A stretch of DNA of 64,000 nt from Puffinus mauretanicus. Taxonomy: Eukaryota > Chordata > Aves > Procellariiformes > Procellariidae. The stretch covers positions 2,232,001 to 2,296,000 of the forward strand of contig JAJKFH010000385.1 of the NCBI GenBank assembly GCA_023333565.1, written 5' to 3'. Shown in pieces: positions 13,801-25,470 of this stretch. The translations under genes and the position numbers were made by a program. Every line of letters starts with the position of its first letter. Position 1 is the stretch's first letter. Under the pieces are notes generated by a model. It did no database searches. It was not told the DNA's origin and saw nothing but the letters and a program-made list of their open reading frames with translations.

Positions 13801-15149
13801 TTTATTTATTTATTTATTTTAAAGAATGATATGGTATAGAGTGACACCCACTTTGAACATGTTTTCCCATCGCTGCTCTACCAGCTCTGAAAACTACTTT
13901 TGTTTGGATATTGTTATTATCTGCGAGAGACTGATAGGAATGTGGAGTCACTCACTGAGAAAGGGAAACATGGTTCTCATTCAGAAGGAATGCAGCTTCA
14001 TCCACGCAGTTTACAGCACAGTTGTATTTGAAGTCAAGCCGCAGGATCTTGTGGCAGTAAAAATCATTGTGATTTATTGGAAAATGTCACTCTGGCTGTC
14101 TCCTCTATAAAAGCTTTTTACTACTCTTGTTGAATATAGATCAGAATAATGTGGCCAACAAAATGATGGTTTTGGCAAAATGTTGTGAAGACGAAAAATA
14201 AACGGGTTTGAATTGTCTTGGCTTTATTCTGCAGAGAGATATTACTGGAATTTATTGCCTTGCCAAGATCAATATCCTTGTCCTTAAAAATAGGTGTGTG
14301 TAACTGTATGTCTAAATTCATATCCAAATTAATTTAAGGATTAAATGAAGTTTACCTTCAAACCACAATAACAGTAGACCTTAACTGCTTGAAATGAAGC
14401 TGACAGAATTTCAAAATCTCATTCTGGCCATATTTGTAGCACCAGACTTCAAACTCTTTGGGGTTTTTGTCTCCTTCTAGAGGGATATGTGATGGGTCTC
14501 AGCATATCTGACTCAAGGTTAGCAAACTTCACTCAGGAATTTAAGTAGGAGATGGACCTCCCCTCCCACACTGCCTATTAGTTTCATTTCTAAGGAAAAA
14601 TATGTGACAAGAAATAAATGATCAATGACTTCAGTTGTTTGTCACAGTTCAGTGTTTCTGCCTCTGGAGTGAAGCTGGTAGGGAAATGGATGAGCGTTAG
14701 GGGAAGGTGACAGAGGCCAGGAAACAGCAAAGAGAGGTGACGAGAGTTTGGGGCTAGTCCTGCACCACCTCTTTCAAAGCCATGGTGTTAGCCAGGGGTT
14801 GCCAGCCTGTGACATTTTAGCCACGCGTGGTTCCTGGGTGTGTAGTCAGTGTGGTTGTCTGAATCTGGCTGTGGGCAGACTCGGGCTATGGGGACTGCGG
14901 GGACAGTATCTTCAGCTTGCCCTGGGATCCAAGCAAAGTCCCAGCTCAAGCCCATTCCCGAGTGGAGCAGAAGGATTCATGGAGACCCAGGGACACTTCT
15001 CACTGTTGATTGTTCCTTGAGTCCTCTGGGGATGGTGGATCTCGGCCAAATGAGGATAGGGAGGCAAAAGGGTTAGCTTCACCTTTACTTGCTCTACCAG
15101 CACTTAGGCACGATGTAAATAATGTTTGGAGAAACTCTGTGCTTGCAAC
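10807..15149. other. Intergenic, no gene seen
   Basis: Two GC-richer patches (11,540-11,880 and 12,890-13,140) contain open frames on both strands, the usual result of GC-rich DNA having few stops. No splice-supported or family-like coding sequence was recognised. Confidence 0.5.
13801..13820. repeat. (TTTA)n microsatellite
   Basis: Five uninterrupted TTTA-type units. Confidence 0.9.
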
Positions 15150-15212
15150 ATACAGGAGCCTGGGCTAGACAGAGACCGTAACACTCCCTTCTGGCCTTTG
15201 AGTTTGTAAGTT
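15150..15212 (+). repeat. Possible old CR1/L3 3' tail
   Basis: GGGCTAGACAGAGACCGTAA and CCCTTCTGGCCTTTGAGTTT resemble the end of old CR1/L3 LINEs ('gctagatgaccgtaatggtcccttctggcctt'). Only about 60 bases are recognisable. Confidence 0.4.
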
Positions 15213-16026
15213 CACAGATCCTTCCCTGTACTTAAAAGACCTCTACTGCTGGTAGCTGAGCACCTGTGCGTGTCATCTGTTCGTAATTAGTTGTACAGCA
15301 GTTGGAACAGACAGCACTCTCCTGACTGGGAAATTATTCAGCATATCCAGTTCAGAGTGGTGCCCTGATCAGAGGCACCGGCAGAGATGTACAAACCACA
15401 GAAGAGCTTGGGCATGTAATGGGAGGGCACACAAGGGACTCTCCTACCAACTCGTTGTTTTTTAGAAGTCCACATCTCAAAGAATATTGAGCAATATGGT
15501 GGAGGAGTGTAGAGGGCAAAATAATCCACCTCTTGCTTCTGTATCAATGCCAATAATGTTCTAAAAAGTGAGATGTAAGGAGTAGCTCCAGGCTGGGCAT
15601 AAAACTTGTTCTAAGGCTTTGTTCTTTGTTGGATAAAGTATCATCTAGGCCTAAATTGTTGAAATAGTTCTCCACAGGTAGCTCACAAATGGAGCAAAGA
15701 ATATTTCCGTGTCAAGTCATAAATAAAAATGGACTGCAGGATGATTTCATCAGAACTGCAAATTCTAATACACTTGAATCTGCATAAGCCAGAGTGGATA
15801 TGGACTTCAGAAGTAGTGTATAATATATATAATATTTAGAAGTATGAATATATGTGGTAATGAGCCCTGATGTACTTCCATTCTATTTGCTGTGCATGAA
15901 AACTGCTAGTATATATCTCTGAAGAGTCATTATGGCATTCCCAAAATATACTGGTCCATTTTGACCACTCTGCTGAGTGTTCAGCATTAAGTGATACAGA
16001 TTTCTGACTTTTGAATTACAGATATG

Positions 16027-16135
16027 TTGTGTGATATATTTCTGCCTCAGTCTTCCTATCTGTGCAATGGAGGTAAAGCTATCTACTTTCTTGCTTCAAG
16101 GAAGCACTGGTAAGATTAAACAATTAATATTTATT
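16027..16135 (+). repeat. MIR-like SINE remnant
   Basis: TGCCTCAGTCTTCCTATCTG and TGCAATGGAGGTAAAG, followed by GGTAAGATTAAACAATTAAT, match the MIR 'cctcagtttcctcatctgtaaaatggggataa...gaggattaaatgag' order. Confidence 0.55.
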
Positions 16136-16772
16136 TAGGATTTTAAAAATGGAAAAGATGAGACAAGCACAAATTGCATTTATTATAACAGTGCATTTCT
16201 TGCCTTAGATACACAGTGAAAGGTGTTTCTCCTTGCCTCTATTATCAGAAGATTGCGACAGTCCAGAACATTCAGCAAAAGCAGTCCCAGATGTTGACTA
16301 CGCCCACATATTTCTGAAGCTTTTGGTGATAAGTATGCTGTCTGCATACCTACAGGAATAAGCATGTGCTGGTTCATGTAGAAAATGAAGATACAGCAAT
16401 TTAAATCAAGTGCTGATGAATTGTGTCTATCCCCCTCTAGCTATTTGCTGCAATAAAAAAAAAATTAAATCAGTACTTTTACTTCTTCCTCCATCAGACA
16501 ATAGGCTTTCATTCCTCTTTCTTCTGTCATGCCAATGTGTCAAAAATGTCAATGTGGTATCTTTCAAAGTCACTTCAGTGGGATCAGATATTGAAGATCA
16601 AAGTGAGAAAGAAATTGGAATGAAAATCATGTTGAAATTTGAATAATACAGAGAAGTTTAAATGTTAAAACTGTTCAACTCCTGGAGGTTTATAGTTAGC
16701 TACTGTGTTTTTCTGAGGACTGCTGTATACACAGTTTGTTAGCCAATACTTCTGGCAGGAGGGGAGCAGGAA

Positions 16773-16808
16773 TATGGAAAACTATTATAATATGGAGAAC
16801 TATTATAA
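16773..16808. repeat. 18-bp tandem duplication
   Basis: TATGGAAAACTATTATAA (16773-16790) is followed directly by the same 18 bases with one A-to-G change (16791-16808). Confidence 0.9.
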
Positions 16809-17851
16809 GAATTTCTTCAGTCTTTTCAGAGACAGGTTCATGCTTAAATTTGCAGTGTGATACACATGATGGATTAATATGAGCACACAAGATGTTCAAG
16901 TTTTGATCTGTAAAATCCAGCTTTTCAAATAGAAAGTTTTAAGTCTCCAGGCAAGCGGATTTCATCGGTTTGGAGGAATCAGTGTTCTTAGACTCTGAAA
17001 TTCAGAATGTATATTTATTTAGTAATTAACTCCTGGATTTGGGAAGATAATGTTACTCACCAAAATATAAAAACACTTGGCCATAACATAAAATGCATCT
17101 TGTTGTTTTCTCTATAACAGTCTTTGCTTTCAAGCCTCATCAGTGACAAGAGCCACGTGAAACCAGTAACTAAAATAACCTTTCTAGAACAGTGGTTTTG
17201 CAATTACTGAACCCTTATTCTGCCAATAGGTAGCAAGGTCGCAGGTTCCTGTAGTCAGTCGCAGCCCTGGTCGAGCTTCCTTTGCTTCTGTCTTTGCCCT
17301 GGGCATTTATTAATCTGCTTTGGGCACACAGTTACATTCCTTATGTTTTAAAACTTCTTCAAGTAGCAGAACCAGGCACTGGCTCTAGCTTGTGGTTGCT
17401 GTCAAATTGCAGAACCTCTCTTTCTTCCTTCTGAGGATGGAGAGCCTGAGATCAAACCATTTTCAGGAGCAATGTCTAACTGTGTAGAGGAATGTGATAG
17501 CAGAACCAAATGAATTTAGCAAAATGACTACTTTGACAAGCAAAAGAAATGTACATATGCAGATAAAATAATAAATGCACAGGTGCCATCACAGGTCTTC
17601 TTTCTTTGCTATTGGAGAGTGTTCTGGGATTTTTAATTAACACACATTACAGACTTAGAGTCCCTCCCCTTCCCAATGTCTGTTATAAGTGGATTTTCTG
17701 ATAACATCTCCCTTGGTCCAAAAGGTCAAATGAAGGATATTTTAGAAGAGTTCTTCTCATGCCTACATCAACTTTATACCTAAGCTATCCAGTCTAGAAA
17801 CAAGCCTATAGCCCACTGTGCTTCCAAGACCTACAAATTCTTATGTATTTC

Positions 17852-17884
17852 TGTATATATATAGATATACATATTTATATCTGT
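17852..17884. repeat. TA-rich simple repeat
   Basis: Imperfect TATATA and GATATACATA run. Confidence 0.7.
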
Positions 17885-20107
17885 ATACACTGCATTTGAT
17901 TTAATCTGGATTTATGAGACATAGGAAACCTGAATAGAGGCTTGAGCAATCTATGTATCTTAGCGCTGGGTGTCAGGGAGTTGTCATAAGAAAGATTTCC
18001 CCACTTATCCTCTTCAGAGGGTGACTTTTCTGTCTGCTGTCTGCCACGTGGTATCACTGCAGGGAGAAAAGCATAGAGGAAGGGTGCACCAAAGGCTGAT
18101 GCCCATTACCTTCAATATATCTGAAAGCAGAGTAAACAGCCATGGACTGTCCCACTTAAAAGAATCCAATGAATTATCTCAGAAAGATCTCTGAAATACT
18201 CCTGAGGGCAAATAATGCAGATGGGTGTTGAGTTTGGCCTAAAGCCCAGCCTTAGGACTTCTCTTGCACAACAGAATAGATGTAACCAATAGGTCTGTGG
18301 CTACTCACAACCTTAAGTGCTTCGTGTTTAAGGAAATGATAGAAGAAACAATGAGAATGTACACTGTAAAGATTCATGGTGTTTAATATTTGTAGAGTTT
18401 TAACAGAATTTAGTTTACTAGCAGATGACACCAGGATCTTCCAGCTAACATTGAGGCAGATATGAAGACACAGATGGAATAGGAAACAAGGATTTCTGCA
18501 CAAAGTGCTAAGAAAGAGGAGAAACCACATTAGAAATGGCTAATAAATATCGATGAGCACCGTATATTTTTTTGCTTGACCTTTTGGTGGGTCACATAAT
18601 CACAGTGTTTTCAGCTGTCCTGGCATTCCATGCAGGGCTGGGTAGGGTACACATATGTTCTGCCATTAAAAATAGCCTTATGAGAAAGAAAATAACCTTT
18701 TGGAATCTGAACTGAAAGAAAAATACATGGTTTTTGCCATAAGTTGACATAATTTGGCTGTCTTATTAATCTTCATAAATCAAGTTCTACAAATAGATTA
18801 GCAACATGACTCTGCTGGTAGAGGGAATCTGGCATATACCTGATAAGCATCCGATCTAGAGACCTGTGTTTTCAGTGCCTTCTTAATTAGAGACTCAGTT
18901 TTTCATGCCTCCAATTACGCGAGCTGTAGCTGGGAGGAGTTCCGCCAGTGCTGGGGCAAAATGTCAGAAGAGACGGCATGACTTCAGCTGTACCTGCAGA
19001 AATCCACAGGTATAACCACACCCACATCTGTCTTTCACACCACAGGTGGTGGAATAGCAAAATGCATTACCTGGTATGTTCTCAGGCCAGACACGAAAAT
19101 AGGAGCCAGATTCTGAAAAGATGAAGACAGAAAACTCTGCAAAGCCAGCTTGTGTCTGTAGGCATAGGCTATGAGATGGCCCGTAACTTCACTTTCTCTG
19201 AGGATCCCACAACAGGAGCCATTTCTCAAGCTTTTATGGGTACGTAGCAAGCTTATTCTGCTGTCCTGCTGACTTACCTTCATGGCCAAAACCCTGGAAG
19301 CAGGGTCAAGGCTGCACCTACTGCCACAGATCTTCTATCAGCAAACAAGGAGCTGAGAGGACTGAGAGGACTGGTTATGCCTCCCCTGCTCTCTCCTCAT
19401 TCATTGCGTACTATTGAGATTTGGAGACATAGTACAGGAAAGTGTCTGTGTAGCTTATGCCCCTTTATGTCCCTGCATGCTCTCAAAAGGAGCAGCCACA
19501 ATATAATTCCAGGTTAAAATGCCATCTTAGAGATATTTGGTGAGAGCTCTCGGGTGCTGCTGAGACACTTGACTTAATTCTGCCACCAATTCAAATGGAG
19601 TGCTGGGCTGCTTTCCTGTCTCTGTTTGGATTTTAAATCCTCTCTGGATCCTGCCGAAATAATCTCTGCCAGAGACAACTTATCGCTAGGTATTACTGAA
19701 ATACTCCCAAGGAGCACATTTCTTTCTTTCTTATTCTTGGCCTAGACCAGGTCACAAAAAATGGGAGGAATTTTAAAGAAAATTCCCAGAAGTGGATGCC
19801 AAGAATACTCTTCTTTTTGCCCCAAAGTCTCTTCTTCCCCGGGTTTAGGATGGGCAAGCCAAGCATGGCTTTGCTTCACCCACATCCCTGGTCTGTTTTC
19901 CAGGAACAAAACATGAAGTGATGGGCTTTGTGCAGGTAAGATCACCTCCCTGCTTGAGGACAGAAGTGAGACAGCATGCAGATGACGTGGAAGGCTGAAT
20001 AGACTCTCCAGTCTCCCAGACATCCTGGGTAAAAACGGATGGATTGTTACTGGGAATTCCCTTGTTTAAGATGTTGGCAGTAGGCTTCAACAGTGTTGGG
20101 GTTATAC

Positions 20108-20131
20108 GTGTGTGTGTATATATATATATAA
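20108..20131. repeat. (GT)n(TA)n microsatellite
   Basis: A run of GT units passes directly into TA units, a mutable dinucleotide tract. Confidence 0.9.
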
Positions 20132-21834
20132 AAAATAAGTATTCCACCTGCTGCATTTTTTAAAGACTTTCCGGTAACTAGTTCCATCTTCCTGTCTCCT
20201 CCACAACAAGTCCATGGCCAGGGAACCTGTACGGTACATGAATTTAAGCACTTTTCCATAGCTGCCTCTCCCAGTGGCTTTTGCCAGCAGATCCTTCCTC
20301 CAGGGCAGGACCCCAGGGACAGTTGGTAATGGCTCCCCCACCCATCCTACCCCCGCTCTAAATTCCTGGACCCATAGGTGGGAGCAATTTGTTTCCTCTT
20401 TCAGCCCTGTCAAGCACCTGGCTTATGGCTTGGAGTTTGTGTACTGAGCACTTAACCAGAATCCAGGATAAAGTATTAAATATTTGTGATACATGGTGAA
20501 TGAATATAAAAGTAGGCGAGGAAGGACTGTTAACAAACCTTCCTCTAGACCAGTGGAAAGAAAACGGCAAGAGTGAGTGGAGGATTTTCCTAGAGCCAGT
20601 ACGAAAAAGCCAGCAAATGCTTGAAGTAAATTAGTGATAAAGGGCTCATTATAGATACTGGAGAAATTTTAATGTAATGAACATGGAAAATTCCAGCTCT
20701 TTAATTTTTAGAGTTCACTCCTGCAGGAATGCTTACGTTTTTATCTCCTTCAGTATTTTAGCAGGATATACTGTATTTACAATCAACAGAGGTTTGTGTT
20801 CCTTGTAAAGTAGAAGGTGTTTAATTTGTTGAGAAAATTTGTTCTCGGAAAAATAACTACATGGTTTTATAAAAAAAACTGATGTTTTTCTTTACACATA
20901 GTAAATCAGATTCATTAGGAGCAGTTGACATGTCCTCTTTTCCCACCACGTTTTTCAGTTCTTGAGGTTCCAGGTCTTGACACTATCAAAGAGGAGGAAG
21001 TGGTGCCACACTTCCGCTGTTAGGGATACCAGCTGGTAAATCCCCCCTGCCTGCAGCAATCCAGTCCCGGGGTCTGATTCTTGCACAGGGACTTGCTGCC
21101 CCTTCCAGAGCTCCAGGGAAAGCAGTGGGGAACTCTGTGGTTTGTCATCACATCTGATCTTAGACTTGCATTTCAGATAGTCTAAGCCTGTGTAAGGCTG
21201 TTATTTGGGAAATTAGCACTATCTACTCAAGAAACTGAAAGCAGTGATGCACATACCCTATTCAAAATGGCAGGGGAAAAGGAGTTGCTAACTATTTTAA
21301 AGAAATTTAACCTTAAAAATATCACATTCTTGATTATTCCGAGGCGTTCCTGTTCTTCCCCAATGAATAAAGTAAGCCTTAATCCATATAAAATAGATTG
21401 TACTAGAATGTAAGAATGCATGGGAAAGTATAAACCATTTACTCAAGGAAACTTGAACTTCCTGTGAAATGGAAACAATTTGAGAGCAGAACATTAAGAT
21501 CATTCATTGATTATATTCATTGGCCTTAAACTTTTTATTTATGGACAGTCAGAAAAGATGGGAGAGGTGCTAGACATATCCCAGCCACAGTGTATATATT
21601 TCCATTATTGATGCTAAAACCCAAGTTATTTTAAAGAGGATTGGTGCCTTCAGCTCACCTTCTGCTTTTAATAAAAATAGCATTTTCATAGAAAAAGCAA
21701 TAATGACTTCCCTTCATTCCTCCAGATTCGGATTTTGCTGTAGACTTCAGTATTGGAGTAGGCACAAGGTACAAGGTAAGACTTCCTAATGGTTACTTTT
21801 ATGCCTAGCCATGGCAGTAAAATCATACTCCTTT

Positions 21835-21857
21835 TATATATGTGTGTATATATATAC
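21835..21857. repeat. TA/TG simple repeat
   Basis: TATATA, GTGTGT and TATATATA in series. Confidence 0.8.
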
Positions 21858-22534
21858 GTAAAATGTACCATATACTCTTTAAAGGTTAGGAGAACATTCC
21901 ATGAGTTATTGATGTGGTGGAGATACACTACATACACTGTGTATGTGCTCCAGACATACGAAAGTTGGTGGAAAGACTATGATGTTCCTCAGGGAGAATT
22001 GGATCAGGCTCCATATGACTAAAGAAATAGGTTAAACATTTCTGTTGCCCTAGCTCACTGGTTGTCAGGAATATAGAAATGTGGTTCAGTGTTTTTCTTT
22101 GGTTAAATTTCACTTCTTTATTGGACATCTAACATAAAGCCTCTGAGTACTTTGTAGTTACTGCAAGAAATTAAATGATCAAAGACCAGGAGAGACAAAT
22201 AGTATTATCGGTGATACAACCCCAACTTGACAAAAAAAGAGAGGAAAAAATCTCCATGGTAGAGATTTGGAAAAACTAAGAGAAAGAACCCCCAAAAATA
22301 CTCAAAGAAAGATCAATCAGTTGAAATGAATATGACTTGCAAAGCACTCTGAGAGCAACAGTAGAACATATGGGTGGGAGATTTCCATTAGCATCCAGAC
22401 CCACAGCTGCATCCAACAGTCCCTAGGCTTTGCAGAGAAGGATCTTGCTGTGATGACTGAGACAAGTCTCACTGCCTGTGGCAGCACATATATGGTGCAT
22501 CTAATATGTCGAACTGGCATGTGTGCAGATAAAA

Positions 22535-22601
22535 GGGATTCTTTAGACAATCTCGGGAGGTCCCTTCCAACCTCAACTATTCTGTATTTCTGTGATTTAG
22601 C
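22535..22601 (+). repeat. Short CR1 3' tail
   Basis: The stretch GGAGGTCCCTTCCAACCTCA followed by ACTATTCTGTATTTCTGTGATT is the CR1 3' end in plus orientation. What precedes it is too diverged to follow, so the insert may be longer than shown. Confidence 0.7.
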
Positions 22602-22859
22602 AGGTTTCTTCAGCAAGTCTGAAATTTCTGCATTGTAGCACTGAGCAGCGGCTTCCCATCCAATTGGGCCTACCTTGAGACCTACATGGGTCTTGCTATT
22701 AAGAAGGTGATTTACTGCTGGAGAATCACCTGAGTTGACAAAGCAACATGTTCTGCTGCTTAGATGCCTGAAGGAAATCCATCTAAGTGTAAGTCAAGTT
22801 TCATTTGGGCCTTTTTGTTGTTGAGGTTTGCTTTGCCTGTGTTGCCGAAGTCACAGCAT

Positions 22860-23945
22860 CACGGAACAGCTGATGAACTGTTGAATGAAAGACCCTGTTC
22901 AAAGCAGGGTCAGCTGGAGCAGGATACTCAGGGCTGTAACTAGTTGGGTTTTGGATATCTCCAAGAATGAAGACTCCACAGCCTCTCTGGGCAACCTGTT
23001 CCGGTGTTTGACCACACTCACAGTAAAAAAGTGGGGGGGTTTATGTTTAAAAGGAATTCCTGTATTTCAGTTTGTGTCCATTGCCTCTTGTCCTGTCACT
23101 GGGCGCTGCTGAGAAGAGTGTGGCTCTGTCTTTTTTACTTTCCCCATCAGGCATTTATACACATCAATCAAATCCCCCTGTGTTTTCTCTTCTCCTGGCT
23201 TAACAGTCCCAGCTTTCTCAGCCTCTCCCTGTGTGTCAAATGGTCCAAGCCCTTAATCATCTTCACGTCCCCTCACTGGGACTCATTTTATGTGTTCATG
23301 TCTCTCTTGTACTTGAGAGCCCAGCACTGGAAACAGTACCAAGATGTGTCTCACCAGGGCTGAGTAGAGGGGAAGGATCACCTCTCCCAACCTGCTGGCA
23401 ATGCTCTTCCGAATGCAGCCCAGGAGGCTGTTGGGCTTTTTTGCTGCAAGGGCACATCATTGTTGGCTCATAGAATCATAGAACCATAGAATGGTTTGGA
23501 TTGGAAGGTAGCTTTTAAGATCATCTAGTCCAACCCCCCTGCCATGGGCGGGGACATTTTTCACTAGATCAGGTTGCTCAAAGCCCCATACAACCTGACC
23601 TTGAACACTTCCAATGATGGGGCATTCATAGTCAACTTGGTGTCCACCAGGACCCCCGGGGCCTTTTCTGCAAAGCTGCTTTCCAGCCAGTTGGCCATCA
23701 GAGTGTACTGGTGCCTGGGGTTATTCCTTCCCAAGGGCAGGAGCTCACGCTTCCCTTTGCTGAACTTCATGAGGTTCCTGTTTCGCCATTTCTCCAGCCT
23801 GCTGAGGACACTCTGAATGGTAGCAGAACCCTCTTGTGTATCAGCCACTCCTTCCAGTTTTGTATCATCTGCAAACTTGCTGAGGGAGCACTCTGTCTCA
23901 TCATCCCAGTAGGTCTTTAATGAAGATGTTAAAAATCCTACCAAA
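22860..23945 (-). repeat. CR1 LINE (ORF2 3' part), interrupted by a second CR1
   Basis: Read on the minus strand this is the 3' kilobase of CR1 ORF2. FADDTKLEG (23875-23849), the reverse transcriptase active-site block, is followed by LEKWRNRNLMKFSKGK and GVLVDTKLTM. Homology breaks there for about 155 bases and resumes at 23,467 with the remaining C-terminal and 3' UTR part, reaching the 3' side near 22,860. The break is an inserted CR1 tail, described separately. The copy is dead: the insertion, several stops and 5' truncation near 23,945 remove function. Confidence 0.88.
23472..23629 (-). repeat. CR1 3' tail inserted into another CR1
   Basis: Begins on the plus strand with AGAATCATAGAACCATAGAA, the reverse complement of a CR1 3' terminus, and carries the typical CATCTAGTCCAACCCC and GATCAGGTTGCTCAAAGCC blocks. 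The outer CR1 reads directly across it: GGCTCAT on its left joins AGTCAACTTGG on its right. TCATAG occurs at both edges (23468-23473 and 23626-23631) and may be a short target duplication or shared microhomology. Confidence 0.85.
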
Positions 23946-24771
23946 CTGTGATTTTTTTCAAAAATGATCAGTTTGGAGGCAAGACACTTAGGACATACAT
24001 CCATAATCTGTGACTCTAGGGATCAAATAACATTTCACAGGCTCCTTGACAGAAGTCTCCAGACTCTCTTGCAGGGGGAAACCAGTAGCCTTAGCTCCCC
24101 CAGTATGCTCAGGGTCGACAGTAGGAGCAGTGTCCCCCTCAAAGAAATACACCCACAGTGCTGGGTCCACCTTGAGTGACACTGCAAATGGCAGGGCAGA
24201 GTGAACCCAAGCAGGACCCCAGGGCCCCTGGTAACCAGCAGCGAAGGAGATTGAGAGCTGCATCTTGCGTGTGTCAGAGAGACTTTTTGAGATGTTGCAA
24301 TTTCAAGGCAGTAGAAATGTGGCTGGCATGTTGGAGACAGGCAGCCAGTCCCTGGGACACTGAAAGTAAAGGCAGGGAGAGGAGGAGAGAGGCAGAGGTG
24401 CAGGCTTTGGAGCCCAGAGCTTGCTTGCAGATTTTGCTGGGGGGTAGTTGGCTGCTGGTACTTATTTCAGTTGTGAGTTTAATGAAAATAAGCTTTTTGA
24501 AAAAACTTTTTTATAATTACACTTTTTTTTTCTGAATGCATACTTGACTCTTATTAACAGTCTCTCATTCTAAGAGAAATGACCCTTTGTGGCTCCAAAT
24601 ATTGGCTAAACACTCAGACAAAAAAAAAATGGTTTAAACTGTTTGGGAAAATGAATAGGATGGAGAATGAAATCTTACTGAAAAATAAACTGCAAATGAT
24701 AGCCTCTTGACATAAATCTGCTTCCCCAAATGATTTTCTTCACAGTATCCTCTAAAGACATTAGCAAAAAG
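23946..24771. other. Spacer between oppositely oriented CR1 copies
   Basis: About 0.8 kb with a GC-richer part (24,050-24,460) and a poly-T run near 24,524. No gene recognised. Confidence 0.5.
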
Positions 24772-25470
24772 AGTGGCTGGAAAGCTGCCTGGCAGAAAAG
24801 GACCTGGAGGTGCTGGTTGACAGCCGGCTGAACATGAACCGGCAGTGTGCCCAGGTGGCCAAGGAGGCCAATGGCATCCTGGCCTGTATCAGAACTAGTG
24901 TGGCCAGCAGGAGCAGGGAGGTGATCGTGCCCCTGTACTCGGCACTGGTGAGGCCGCACCTCGAATCCTGTGTTCAGTTTTGGGCCCCTCACTACAAGAA
25001 GGACATTGAGGTGCTGGAGCGTGTCCAGAGAAGGGCAACGAAGCTGGTGAAGGGCCTGGAGCACAAGTCTTATGGGAGCGGCTGAGGGAACTGGGACTGT
25101 TTAGTCTGGAGAAGAGGAGGCTGAGGGGAGACCTCATCGCACTCTACAACTACCTGAAAGGAGGTTGTAGCGAGGTGGGTGTTGGTCTCTTCTCCCAAGT
25201 AACAAGCAATAGGACGAGAGGAAATGGCCTCAAGTTGCACCAGGGGAGGTTTAGATTGGACATTAGGAGAAATTTCTTTACTGAAAGAGTGGTCAGGCCT
25301 TGGAACAGGCTGCCCAGGGAAGTGGTTGAGTCACCATCCCTGGAAGTATTTAAAAGACATGTAGATGAGGCGCTTAGGGACACGGTTTAGTGGGCATGGT
25401 GGTTGGGTTGACGGTTGGACTCGATGATCTTAGAGGTCTTTTCCAACCTTAATGATTCTATGATTCTATG
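24772..25470 (+). repeat. CR1 LINE 3' end, well preserved
   Basis: This 5'-truncated copy covers the C-terminus of ORF2, from [11 protein letters not shown] through [18 protein letters not shown] and FWAPHYKKD, then [18 protein letters not shown] and [17 protein letters not shown], to a stop near 25,390. It ends in the 3' UTR with two ATTCTATG units at 25,470. A one-base loss near 25,072 shifts the frame; apart from that the reading is intact, so this is the youngest CR1 in the window. It faces the nested CR1 pair 0.8 kb to its left. Confidence 0.93.

Larger units (their letters stand above)
15213..22534. other. Intergenic, no gene seen
   Basis: Apart from the MIR remnant, the 18-bp duplication and simple repeats listed separately, I see only unique AT-rich sequence. 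Open frames at 19,742-20,413 on the minus strand are overlapping and unlike any known protein. Confidence 0.5.

Noticed and set aside
20108..20131. TATATATA as a promoter TATA box
   Set aside because: It is part of a dinucleotide microsatellite with no promoter context.
23564..24004. 146-codon minus-strand open frame as a possible gene
   Set aside because: It is a fusion of two CR1 pieces made by one CR1 inserting into another; FADDTKLEG identifies it.
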